DNA of 64,000 nucleotides from Nonomuraea sediminis (lineage in GTDB: Bacteria > Actinomycetota > Actinomycetes > Streptosporangiales > Streptosporangiaceae). The notes below the pieces were generated by a model, which did no database searches, was not told where the DNA came from, and saw only the letters and a program-made list of their open reading frames with translations. The position numbers and the translations under genes were made by a program. The stretch covers positions 124,001 to 188,000 of the forward strand of contig NZ_JAHDTI010000017.1 in assembly GCF_018531495.1 (NCBI RefSeq), in the 5' to 3' direction. Below, in pieces: positions 34,081 to 41,291 of this stretch (the first letter of the stretch is position 1; every line of letters begins with the position of its first letter).

Positions 34081-35072
34081 GTCGCCAGTCTCCCGATTTT
34101 GCGGGGATTCAGGTGGCCTTCGGCGGCAAGCCACCGCAATGTGTCCGAAACGGTGTCTTCCACGGGGCGCAGCGTCACGCCGAGCTCCCGCAGCGCGAGG
34201 GCGTCGTCGGTCGGGACGAGGGTGAGCATGAAGTCGGCGGCGTCCCTGGTGAGCGGGTAGTCGACGACCCTGATCGCGTCGAGCGCCGCGCCCATCGCGC
34301 GCAGCGTCCAGCCGGGGATCCGGAACGTGGTGGGCTTGCGGCCGGTGACGCGGGCACACAGGTCCGCCACCTCCCGCCATTTCCGGAAATTTCCGCCTAT
34401 GAGGTAGCGGCGGGTGCCCTGTCCCTTGGTGAAGCAGGCGGCCAGGGCGGCGGCCAGGTCGCGGACGTCCAGGATGCTCACCCCGCCGGGCACGATCGGC
34501 CAGCCCATCCGCAGGCCCGCGCGCAGGCCCTCGTTGAGCGCGTCCAGCGTGGGCTGGTACGGGCCGACGACGCCGCCCGGGTAGACGATCGTCACGCCGC
34601 CGAGCTCCCTGGCGTACCGCTCGCCCTCGACCTTGGAGCGGCCGTAGGCGTTGCGCGGGCTGGCCAGCGGGCTGCCGGCGGTGATCACCGGCTCCTTCGG
34701 CGGGACGAAGACCGCGACGGTTGACACGTGCACGACGGGATCCAGGCCCAGCTCGACCGCCTGGCCGAGGACGTTCTCCAGGCCCTGGACGTTGGCGCCG
34801 CGCAGGTCGGCGCCGTGGCCGGTCACGCCCATCTCGGCGGCGGAGTGCAGGACGGCGTCGCATTCGGCCAGCGCCTGCCTGACGGCGGCCCTGTCGCGGA
34901 TGTCCCCCGGCACGATGGCGTGCCGTACGTCCTGCGGCAGCAGCTCGGCCAGCACGCGAGCGGCCTTGTCCGGGTTCCTGACCAGCAGGCGGACGTCGTG
35001 GCCGGCCGCCAGGAGCGCCACCGTCGCGTGCGACCCGACGAAGCCCGATGCCCCGGTGACCAAGACCCGCAT
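34077..35072 (-). CDS. NAD-dependent epimerase/dihydroflavonol reductase-like SDR
   Basis: 331 residues. An extended short-chain dehydrogenase: N-terminal TGASGFVGSHATVALLAAGHDV (NAD(P) site, 6-27), the catalytic tyrosine in NAYGRSKVEGERYA (YxxxK) and a C-terminal substrate domain. Closest in pattern to actinobacterial dihydroflavonol-4-reductase-like and hopanoid-associated sugar epimerases; substrate unknown. First gene of a minus-strand run with lhgO and the two-component genes. Divergent from the TetR gene at 35166. Confidence 0.88.
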   Translation of the reverse strand: MRVLVTGASGFVGSHATVALLAAGHDVRLLVRNPDKAARVLAELLPQDVRHAIVPGDIRDRAAVRQALAECDAVLHSAAEMGVTGHGADLRGANVQGLENVLGQAVELGLDPVVHVSTVAVFVPPKEPVITAGSPLASPRNAYGRSKVEGERYARELGGVTIVYPGGVVGPYQPTLDALNEGLRAGLRMGWPIVPGGVSILDVRDLAAALAACFTKGQGTRRYLIGGNFRKWREVADLCARVTGRKPTTFRIPGWTLRAMGAALDAIRVVDYPLTRDAADFMLTLVPTDDALALRELGVTLRPVEDTVSDTLRWLAAEGHLNPRKIGRLAT

Positions 35073-35103
35073 GGCAGGAAGCTACACCATCTCCCAACCC
35101 GAC

Positions 35104-35128
35104 CGTACGCATATGCGCACACTGTACG
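35104..35128. promoter_or_regulatory. Candidate TetR operator in the divergent gap
   Basis: A perfect 10-bp palindrome CGCATATGCG (35108-35117) lies within outer arms CGTAC (35104-35108) and GTACG (35124-35128), in the 93-bp gap between the epimerase-like gene and the TetR gene. Position is right for autoregulation and control of the divergent gene; binding is inferred. Confidence 0.45.
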
Positions 35129-35165
35129 CTATGCTTGATCGCGGCAAGGACAGAGGAGGACCCAG

Positions 35166-35906
35166 ATGGCTACCGCCAAACCGACCATTCCCTCCGTGTG
35201 GGCCCGCGAGCGCACCAAACGCGAGCAGCCGGCGCTCAGCCGCGACCGGATCGTGTCGGAGGCCGTCAAGCTGCTGGACGAGGAGGGCATCGACGCCCTG
35301 AGCATGCGCACGCTCGGCACCAGGCTCAACGCCGGGGCGACCTCGCTGTATCGGCACGTGGCCAACAAGGACGAGCTGATCGAGCTGGTGGTGGACGAGG
35401 TCTACGGCGAGGTGCGGGTGCCGGAGGTGTCCGACCCCGCGCAGTGGCGGGCCGGGATGACCGAGTGCGCCCACAGCCTGCGCGCGATGATCCTGCGGCA
35501 CCCGTGGCTCGTCGCCGTGCTCGGCCAGGTGGGCCTCGCCGACCTCGGACCGAACCTGGGCTCCCAGCACGATCGCATGCTCGCCCTGTTCAGGAACGCC
35601 GGATTCGAGGCACGGGAGGCGGAGCAGGCGCTGAACACGCTGACGGCCTACGTCATCGGCATGACGACCAGCGAGGCGTCCTACCTGTCGCTGATCGCCA
35701 GGAGCGGGCTGTCGGAGCAGGAATGGGTGGAGAGCATCCGCCCGGCGGCCGAGCAGGCGGCGCAGGACCATCCGCACGTGCTCGAGGGCTACGTCTCGCT
35801 GCGCGACCAGGACCCGCAGGTGATCCGCGACACGGACTTCCTCTACGGCATCGACCGCGTCCTCGACGGCCTGGCCACCCGGTTGCCGCAGGACCCGGGT
35901 CGGTGA
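35166..35906 (+). CDS. TetR-family regulator with TetR_C tetracycline-repressor-like domain
   Basis: 246 residues. The helix-turn-helix at about 26-72 (IVSEAVKLLDEEGIDALSMRTLGTRLNAGATSLYRHVANKDEL, described in pieces here) is the class in which TSLYRHV is typical of TetR(B)-like proteins, and the C-terminal domain is the longer TetR_C_1 type. GAGGAGG sits 6 nt before the ATG. Divergent from the epimerase-lhgO run, which it probably controls along with itself. Confidence 0.9.
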   Translation: MATAKPTIPSVWARERTKREQPALSRDRIVSEAVKLLDEEGIDALSMRTLGTRLNAGATSLYRHVANKDELIELVVDEVYGEVRVPEVSDPAQWRAGMTECAHSLRAMILRHPWLVAVLGQVGLADLGPNLGSQHDRMLALFRNAGFEAREAEQALNTLTAYVIGMTTSEASYLSLIARSGLSEQEWVESIRPAAEQAAQDHPHVLEGYVSLRDQDPQVIRDTDFLYGIDRVLDGLATRLPQDPGR

Positions 35907-35930
35907 CAATTACTCGAACCTGAGTACGAT
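35903..35930 (+). promoter_or_regulatory. Promoter for a leaderless transcript of the 35937 gene
   Basis: GTGACA (35903-35908), a 16-bp spacer and TACGAT (35925-35930), then 6 nt to the ATG at 35937. There is no ribosome-binding site, so transcription probably begins at the start codon. The -35 overlaps the TetR stop codon. Confidence 0.55.
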
Positions 35931-35936
35931 TAACGC

Positions 35937-36308
35937 ATGTACCTGCCGCCGGAGTGGCCGTCCGAGGTCCGCCCGCCCAGCGTTCCCGACTGGGAGACCT
36001 CGGCCGTGGCCTGGCTGCTGGATGCCGTGCCGCCCGACTACCGGGCGTACGAGGTGCTGCGCCGCCATCCGATCGCGCTGGCCAGGATGGCGATCTACCA
36101 CGTCGACTCGGCGATCGAGGCCGCCAGGTCCGGCTACCGCGGCGCCTCGGTCGACCTCAAGGCCCACCTCCCGCCACACGCCGTGGAGGCCGTCCTGGAC
36201 GTCTACCGCGAGGAAGGCCCCCGCCTGGTCCGCCTGTCCCGCTCCATCCAGGTCGTCGACCGCGCCCTCCGCGGCGAAATCTTCACCCCAACCCTCCGCA
36301 ACCCCTGA
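35937..36308 (+). CDS. Conserved hypothetical actinobacterial protein
   Basis: 123 residues, soluble, mixed alpha character, with opening MYLPPEWPSEVRPPSVPDWE and a helical body (YEVLRRHPIALARMAIYHVDSAIEAARSGYRG in overlapping pieces). I do not know a function. It appears leaderless (see the promoter at 35903). It ends 2 nt before the left end of dispersed copy C. Confidence 0.8.
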   Translation: MYLPPEWPSEVRPPSVPDWETSAVAWLLDAVPPDYRAYEVLRRHPIALARMAIYHVDSAIEAARSGYRGASVDLKAHLPPHAVEAVLDVYREEGPRLVRLSRSIQVVDRALRGEIFTPTLRNP

Positions 36309-36310
36309 CC

Positions 36311-36453
36311 TGTACGGCGGGAAACACGACCGGGCGCGCCACGAGAACCAGGCGTCGTGACGGCGGGCAAGCGGCACCGACTCGCCGGACGCGCCGGTCA
36401 CGGGTCCTCAGCCGGAGTACGGCGGGCGGCCGGTGGCGGGGGCTCGCCGTACA
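36311..36453 (+). repeat. Dispersed element, copy C (143 bp)
   Basis: Ends TGTACGGCGGG and CTCGCCGTACA are inverted repeats matching at 10 of 11 positions. The core GACGGCGGGCAAGCGGCACC...CCTCAGCCGGAGTACGG matches copies A and D closely. It occupies nearly the whole 156-bp gap between two convergent genes, starting 2 nt after one stop and ending 11 nt before the other. Confidence 0.87.
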
Positions 36454-36464
36454 AGAGAACGGAG

Positions 36465-37469
36465 TTATCTCGTACGGCGGGCGATGAAGGTGACGAGGCC
36501 TACCGCGCCCAGGGCGGCGGCGATCCAGATCACGAGCCCGCGACCGGTGAGCCCGGAACCACTGTCGGTGGTGTCGGCGGCCGTTCGGGTGGGCGGGGCG
36601 GACGAGGAAGCGCGCACGGGCGTCGGCCGCGCGCGGGCGGGGATGGGGACGCGGTAGACAGGGCTGTTGAGGCCTTCGCTGCCCGTCAGCAGGGCCTTGC
36701 CGTCGGGCGTGTAGGCGATCGACTCCGCCTGGTGGAGTTCCGGCATCGACACCCGGGTGATCATCTGGCCCGACGGCCGGTAGAGGGTGGCCGAGAAGTA
36801 CGTCCTGATCACGTAGCTCGACCCGTCGGGCGCGTAGGCCGCGTCCGTGGCCATGATGGGCGCGTCGCCCACCTTGCGCAGGATGTTGATCCCGGAGGTC
36901 TTCAGTTTCCTGGGCGCGGCGTAAACCGACCCGGAGAACTCCTTGGAGACCACGTAGAGCCGCCCGGTCCGCGGGTTGATCATGATGCCCTCGGCGTTGC
37001 GCCCGCCTCCGGCGTACCGGAACCGGTACCGGACCGCCGCAAGCGTGGCGTCCTTCAGCACCGTGGGCTCCATCACGCGATAGATGGACACGTCGGGCCA
37101 GGCACCGTCCATGTTGTCGCCGATGTCAGCGAACCACAGCACGCCCCGCCCGGTCTTCGGGTCCTTGGTGGCCGCCATGGCCTCCCAGTCGCGGGCTTCC
37201 GCCCCGTTCACGTTGAACGTGGCCTTTGTCCGGCCGTTGGGCCCCAGTGCGTAGAAGACCGGCCCCGCGCCGCTGTCGTTGTGGGTGTAGTACACGTCAG
37301 GGCGTGTGGGCGAGACGGCCAGCCCGCTGGACTCCGCGATCCGCGAATCCCTGATCGTGAAGAGCTTCTCCTGGGCGTCGTCATCCCCCCGGGACGCCTG
37401 GGCAGGCGTCGCAGACAGCGCGCAGGTCGCGGCGACGGCAGCGAACAATCTGATCAAGACATCCCCCAT
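36465..37469 (-). CDS. Secreted, C-terminally anchored beta-propeller-like protein
   Basis: 334 residues from the ATG at 37469; an upstream frame adds 17 residues but would displace the signal peptide (VLIRLFAAVAATCALSATPAQA). The body has propeller-like repeats (SSGLAVSPTRPDVYYTHNDSG, RNAEGIMINPRTGRLYVVSK, ESIAYTPDGKALLTGSEG). A Pro/Thr/Ser linker is followed by a C-terminal membrane helix and a basic tail (ARRTR), so it is probably tethered to the outer face of the membrane. Function unknown; NHL/SdiA-regulated-like folds come to mind but are not proven. Confidence 0.8.
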   Translation of the reverse strand: MGDVLIRLFAAVAATCALSATPAQASRGDDDAQEKLFTIRDSRIAESSGLAVSPTRPDVYYTHNDSGAGPVFYALGPNGRTKATFNVNGAEARDWEAMAATKDPKTGRGVLWFADIGDNMDGAWPDVSIYRVMEPTVLKDATLAAVRYRFRYAGGGRNAEGIMINPRTGRLYVVSKEFSGSVYAAPRKLKTSGINILRKVGDAPIMATDAAYAPDGSSYVIRTYFSATLYRPSGQMITRVSMPELHQAESIAYTPDGKALLTGSEGLNSPVYRVPIPARARPTPVRASSSAPPTRTAADTTDSGSGLTGRGLVIWIAAALGAVGLVTFIARRTR

Positions 37470-37504
37470 CCCGACATCATGCCCAATTCCCGGTCGAGCC
37501 AGCC

Positions 37505-37536
37505 CTGGCCTGGAGTGCACTCCAGGTCCTTAGGGT
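37505..37536 (+). promoter_or_regulatory. MerR-type promoter/operator of the aldo/keto reductase gene
   Basis: A perfect 18-bp palindrome CCTGGAGTGCACTCCAGG (37509-37526) sits between CTGGCC (-35, 37505-37510) and TAGGGT (-10, 37531-37536). The spacer is 20 bp, the over-long spacing that MerR-family activators correct by untwisting DNA. TAGGGT is 7 nt before the ATG, so the mRNA is probably leaderless. No merR gene lies in the window. Confidence 0.75.
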
Positions 37537-37543
37537 TGAAGGC

Positions 37544-38512
37544 ATGGATTACGTGAACCTTGGACGTAGTGGGCTCAAGGTCAGTCCGCTGTGCCTCGGC
37601 ACCATGAACTTCGGCCCGCTGACCAGCGAAGAGGACTCCTTCGCGATCATGGACAGGGCCCATGAGCTGGGCATCAACTTCTTCGATTCCGCCAACGTGT
37701 ACGGAAGGCAGGTCGGCCGCGGCGCCACCGAGCAGATCGTCGGCCGCTGGTTCGCCCAGGGCGGCCAGCGCCGCGAGAAGACGGTGATCGCCACCAAGCT
37801 GTACGGCTCGATGGGCGACTGGCCCAACGAGGGCCTGCTGTCGGCGCTGAACATCCGCAGGGCGTGCGACGCCTCGCTGAAGCGCCTGCAGACCGACTAC
37901 ATCGACATCTACCAGGCGCACCACATCGACAGGGACACCCCGTTCGAGGAGTTCTGGGAGGCCATGGAGGTCCTGCGCCAGCAGGGCAAGATCCTCTACG
38001 TCGGCTCCTCGAACTTCGCGGGCTGGCATCTGGCCAAGGCCCAGGAGACGGCCAAGCAGCGCAACATCTTCGGTTTGGTCACCGAGCAGAGCCACTACAA
38101 CCTGCTCACCCGGACGGTCGAGCTGGAGGTGCTGCCCGCCGCGGAGGACTACGGCATCGGCGTGATCCCGTGGAGCCCGCTGGCCAGCGGCCTGCTCGGC
38201 GGCGTGCTCCGCAAGCTCGACAAGAACCGTTCGGCCGCCGACCACATGGTCAGGGAGCTCGAGAAGCACCGCGACAAGATCGAGCAGTACGAGCAGTTCT
38301 GCGACGAGCTGGGCGAGGACCCCGCGAACGTGTCGCTGGCCTGGCTCCTCACCCGCCCCGCCGTCGCCTCGCCGATCATCGGCCCGCGCACGATGGAGCA
38401 GCTCGAGGGCAGCCTGCGGGCCCTGGAGATCCAGCTCGACGACAAGGCCCTGGCCCGCCTGGACGAGATCTTCCCCGGCCACCGCACGGCCCCCGAGGAC
38501 TACGCCTGGTAA
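37544..38512 (+). CDS. Aldo/keto reductase
   Basis: 322 residues. A TIM-barrel NADPH-dependent reductase of the AKR superfamily: GTMNFG, then FFDSANVYG (catalytic Asp and Tyr), IATKLYG (catalytic Lys), IYQAHHID (catalytic His) and the phosphate-binding stretch near PIIGPRTMEQLEG. Close to the tas/YghZ-like group. Reduces aldehydes and ketones, often during redox or electrophile stress, which fits a MerR-type operator directly upstream. Confidence 0.93.
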   Translation: MDYVNLGRSGLKVSPLCLGTMNFGPLTSEEDSFAIMDRAHELGINFFDSANVYGRQVGRGATEQIVGRWFAQGGQRREKTVIATKLYGSMGDWPNEGLLSALNIRRACDASLKRLQTDYIDIYQAHHIDRDTPFEEFWEAMEVLRQQGKILYVGSSNFAGWHLAKAQETAKQRNIFGLVTEQSHYNLLTRTVELEVLPAAEDYGIGVIPWSPLASGLLGGVLRKLDKNRSAADHMVRELEKHRDKIEQYEQFCDELGEDPANVSLAWLLTRPAVASPIIGPRTMEQLEGSLRALEIQLDDKALARLDEIFPGHRTAPEDYAW

Positions 38513-38519
38513 AGGCGGC

Positions 38520-38603
38520 CTAGGTGAGCAGTGCGCCGATGACGACGATCAGCAGCAGGAGGCCGAGCACGAGAGGCAGCAGCCAAGGGCGAGGACGGTC
38601 CAC
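38520..38603 (-). CDS. 27-residue single-helix membrane microprotein
   Basis: GTG at 38603, stop at 38520. The peptide MDRPRPWLLPLVLG... is a short basic/proline N-terminus followed by one hydrophobic helix of about 18 residues ending GALLT. TAGGCT lies 7 nt upstream of the GTG, the same -10-to-start spacing seen for other leaderless genes here; there is no ribosome-binding site. Convergent with the aldo/keto reductase, 7 bp apart. Too short for ordinary gene callers; support is the promoter, codon bias and a clean helix. Confidence 0.5.
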   Translation of the reverse strand: MDRPRPWLLPLVLGLLLLIVVIGALLT

Positions 38604-38663
38604 GTTGTGGAGCCTAACCCCGCCCGGCGGATGCGGACGCCCATCCGCCTGGTGATCCCCGCC

Positions 38664-39209
38664 TCATCTGCCCAGCGCCCACCTGCCCAGTGACTCGTAC
38701 CGCACCTGGCCTCCCAGGTGGCTGCGCACGAGCTCGACCTCCTCCGCCCGCCAGGGCGAGCCCTGGAATCCGGCCAGCGACTCGACCAGCGGGCGGAGGT
38801 CGGTCTCCGACCTCGCCCTGCCCAGCGTCAGGTGCGGGTGGAAGCGCTTCTCGTCGGTCTGTACGGCTCCCGCCCGCCGCCCCGCGGCCCGCACGGAATC
38901 GGCCAGCCGGTTCATCGGGTCGCCGGCCATGCCGATCCAGAAAACCCTGGCCCGCCGTACGGAGGAGAATCCCCCGAACCCGGAGAAGGACACGTCGAGC
39001 GGGTCGTGCCGGCCGGCGGCGCGGGCCAGCCGTACCTCCAGGTCGGGCAGGACGTGGTCGGGCACGTCGCCGTAGAAGGCGAGCGTGATGTGCCAGGTGG
39101 CCCGGTCGGGCCAGCGCAGCCCCGGCACCTGCCCGACATGCGGTGCGATGGCGTGGGAGATCTCGTCAAGCACCGATTCGGGTGGCACCAGGGCCGCGAA
39201 GAGCCTCAT
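38664..39209 (-). CDS. thpR: RNA 2',3'-cyclic phosphodiesterase (2'-5' RNA ligase family)
   Basis: 181 residues of the 2H phosphoesterase superfamily, with both HxT motifs: WHITLAF near 38 and HPHLTLGRAR near 125. Members hydrolyse 2',3'-cyclic ends of RNA to 2'-phosphates and were first isolated as RNA ligases. Typical length. Its ATG overlaps the preceding stop (ATGA), so it is made with the small gene at 39206. Confidence 0.93.
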   Translation of the reverse strand: MRLFAALVPPESVLDEISHAIAPHVGQVPGLRWPDRATWHITLAFYGDVPDHVLPDLEVRLARAAGRHDPLDVSFSGFGGFSSVRRARVFWIGMAGDPMNRLADSVRAAGRRAGAVQTDEKRFHPHLTLGRARSETDLRPLVESLAGFQGSPWRAEEVELVRSHLGGQVRYESLGRWALGR

Positions 39210-39475
39210 TCCTCATGCACCAGCTCGGCGACCGTGACCCGGAAGTGGTAGGCCCTGGTGGCTCCCTGCACGATCGTCATCCAGTGGTCGTCGTTGACCT
39301 TGAGCACCCAACGCTTCTGGGGAAACGTCGGGTGCTGCGGCGTGTAGGTGCGCGCCATCTGCTCCGCCTTGTCCCGGGCGAGCGAACGGTCACCCGTGAC
39401 CTGGAAGGTCTCAGTGACCAGCCACTCCTTGTAGTCGGAGGAGCCATGGTTCGCCTCGATCAGAATCCACCACAT
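39206..39475 (-). CDS. Small conserved hypothetical protein coupled to thpR
   Basis: 89 residues, soluble, beginning MWWILIEANHGSSDY. No motif recognised; the sequence alternates strands and one amphipathic helix (DKAEQMARTYT), compatible with a small alpha/beta fold. TAGACA (39484-39489, minus strand) is 8 nt before the ATG and could be a -10 for a nearly leaderless transcript. Translationally coupled to thpR. Confidence 0.78.
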   Translation of the reverse strand: MWWILIEANHGSSDYKEWLVTETFQVTGDRSLARDKAEQMARTYTPQHPTFPQKRWVLKVNDDHWMTIVQGATRAYHFRVTVAELVHEE

Positions 39476-39497
39476 TCCATGATTGTCTACGCAGCGA

Positions 39498-40721
39498 TCA
39501 TGCGGTGGCCAGGGCCGGCTTGGCCACCCGCGCGCCGATGAGGCGTGCGGTCAGCACCGCCAGCCCGGTGCCCACCAGAACCAGCAGGCCCGAAAGCAGC
39601 ACGCCCGCGCGCGGCCCGCCGAGATCCGACAGCCATCCGATCAGCGGCGCCCCGACCGGCGCGCCACCGGTGAAGACCAGCATGTAGATACCCATCACGC
39701 GCCCGCGCATGTCGGACGAGGTGGCCAGCTGGACGCTCGCGTTGGCCGCGGTGTTGACCGTGATCAGCGCGATCCCCGTCGGCACCAGCAGCAGCAGGTA
39801 GACCGGGTAGAACGGCGCGACGGCGGTGGCCACCTGGAACAGCCCGAATCCGAGCGCCCCCGCGATCAGCATCCGCCTCGACGGCCGGGCACGGCGCGCG
39901 GCCAGCAGCGCGCCACCGAGCGCGCCGATGGCGAACATGCTCGAGGCCAGCCCGAACGAGGACGCACCCGCGTTGAAGACCTGCCGCGCCATCAGCGCGA
40001 TCGACATCGAGAACGACTGGGCGAACATCGACACGAACGCGATCAGCAGGATCGGCATCAGCAGCTCTTCGCGCTGGATCACGTACCGCAGGCCCTCGCG
40101 CAGCTGCCCCTTGGCGCGCGGCACGGGCACGGTCGGGTTCAGCTCAGAGCGGCGCATGAAGACCAGGCTGGAGATCACCGCCGTGAAGGTCAGCGCGTTG
40201 ATCAGGAACAGCGGGCCGGTGCCGCCGAGCAGGTAGATCAGCACACCGGCGACCGCCGGGCCGACCACCCTGGCCAGGTTGAACGTGGAGCTGTTCAGCG
40301 CGATCGCGTTGGACAGGTCGCGCCTGCCGACCATCTCGACCACGAACGCCTGCCGGGTCGGCACCTCGACGCAGGAGATCACACCGAGCGTGAACGCCAT
40401 CAGGTACACGTGCCAGACCTGGGCGACGCCGGTCACGGTCAGCAGCCCGATGGTCAGGGCGAGCACCGCCATCAGCGATTGCGCCACGATCAGTATCGGC
40501 CGCTTCGGGTACCGGTCGGCCAGCACGCCGCCGAACAGGCCGAACAGCAGCATAGGCAGGAACTGCAGTGCCGTGGCCGTGCCGAGGGCGGCGGCGCTGC
40601 CGTGCGTGAGGTCGAGCACCAGCCAGTCCTGCGCGGTGCGCTGGAGCCAGGTGCCGACGTTGGAGACCGCCGTGCCCGACAGGAACATGCGGTAGTTGCG
40701 AACCTTGAGCGACCGGAACAT
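39498..40721 (-). CDS. MFS efflux transporter controlled by the adjacent MarR regulator
   Basis: 407 residues from the ATG at 40721 (AGGA upstream). Twelve helices, opening MFRSLKVRNYRMFLSGTAVS, motif A as GGVLADRYPKRPIL near residue 70, and the MFS_3 pattern FVVEMVGRRDLSNAIALNS. It lies 23 nt after the MarR gene in the same direction, a classic repressor-exporter pair. The open frame extends through the MarR region, but that part is a frame overlap and not protein. Confidence 0.9.
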   Translation of the reverse strand: MFRSLKVRNYRMFLSGTAVSNVGTWLQRTAQDWLVLDLTHGSAAALGTATALQFLPMLLFGLFGGVLADRYPKRPILIVAQSLMAVLALTIGLLTVTGVAQVWHVYLMAFTLGVISCVEVPTRQAFVVEMVGRRDLSNAIALNSSTFNLARVVGPAVAGVLIYLLGGTGPLFLINALTFTAVISSLVFMRRSELNPTVPVPRAKGQLREGLRYVIQREELLMPILLIAFVSMFAQSFSMSIALMARQVFNAGASSFGLASSMFAIGALGGALLAARRARPSRRMLIAGALGFGLFQVATAVAPFYPVYLLLLVPTGIALITVNTAANASVQLATSSDMRGRVMGIYMLVFTGGAPVGAPLIGWLSDLGGPRAGVLLSGLLVLVGTGLAVLTARLIGARVAKPALATA

Positions 40722-40744
40722 CCCGGTCCTGGGATCTTCGGGCT

Positions 40745-41197
40745 CTAGATCCTGCTGAGCTTCTCCAGAATCGGCGCCGCCTGCCTGAGGATCGACCGCT
40801 CCTCGGGTGTCAGCTCCTTCAGCTGCTGGGTCAGCCAGGCCTCCTTGCGGCGCCGCTCCTCCTTCAGCAATGCCTGCGCGGCCTCGGTCACGGTCACGGT
40901 CACCTGACGCCGGTCGGTCGGGTGGGGTGTGCGCGCGACCAATCCGCGCTCCTCGAGCGCTGCGATCACGCGCGTCATCGAGGGGGGTTGCACCTTCTCG
41001 TGCTCGGCCAATTCGCCGGGGGTTATCCCGGAATGCCGTTCCACCGCGGCGAGCGTCGCGAACTGGGTGGGAGTCAGCGAGTGTGCCGCCGCCTGTCGCC
41101 GTAGTCGCCTGGTCAGCCGCGCCAGCGACACGCGCAGGGCTGAAGCCAGGCCTGCGTCGCTGCGCAGGTCCATCTTGGGCTGATTCTTGGTTAGCAT
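40745..41197 (-). CDS. MarR-family transcriptional regulator
   Basis: 150 residues. Winged helix with TPTQFATLAAVERHSGITPGEL and the wing MTRVIAALEERGLVARTPHPTDRRQVTVTVT, the DxR signature of MarR proteins. Represses efflux and releases on binding phenolic or similar ligands. An inverted repeat over its own start (41191-41216) suggests autorepression. The MFS gene follows by 23 nt. Confidence 0.93.
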   Translation of the reverse strand: MLTKNQPKMDLRSDAGLASALRVSLARLTRRLRRQAAAHSLTPTQFATLAAVERHSGITPGELAEHEKVQPPSMTRVIAALEERGLVARTPHPTDRRQVTVTVTEAAQALLKEERRRKEAWLTQQLKELTPEERSILRQAAPILEKLSRI

Positions 41198-41216
41198 GAG
41201 TCATTACCTTTGCTAA
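41191..41216 (-). promoter_or_regulatory. Candidate MarR operator
   Basis: Outer arms TTAGC (41191-41195) and GCTAA (41212-41216), and an inner near-palindrome TTACC-TTT-GCTAA (41204-41216). On the minus strand TATAGT lies just upstream as a likely -10, so binding here would block both transcription and the MarR start region. Confidence 0.5.
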
Positions 41217-41244
41217 CTATATACCGGGCGCGACTATTCCATGA

Positions 41245-41280
41245 TGCCTCGTACAGCGGGCGGACCCGCCGTACGAGGCA
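41245..41280. terminator. Strong hairpin after the purine permease gene
   Basis: Stem TGCCTCGTAC/GTACGAGGCA (10 bp) extended past one mismatch by GCGGG/CCCGC with a 4-nt loop. It lies 11 bp after the permease stop (minus strand). No T run. The CGTACxGCGGG arms resemble the ends of the dispersed element, but the core is absent. Confidence 0.7.
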
Positions 41281-41291
41281 GGATCGAACCC

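Noticed and set aside
41245..41280. Fifth copy of the dispersed element
   Set aside because: Only the arm sequence resembles the element ends; the conserved core is missing, and position fits a terminator.
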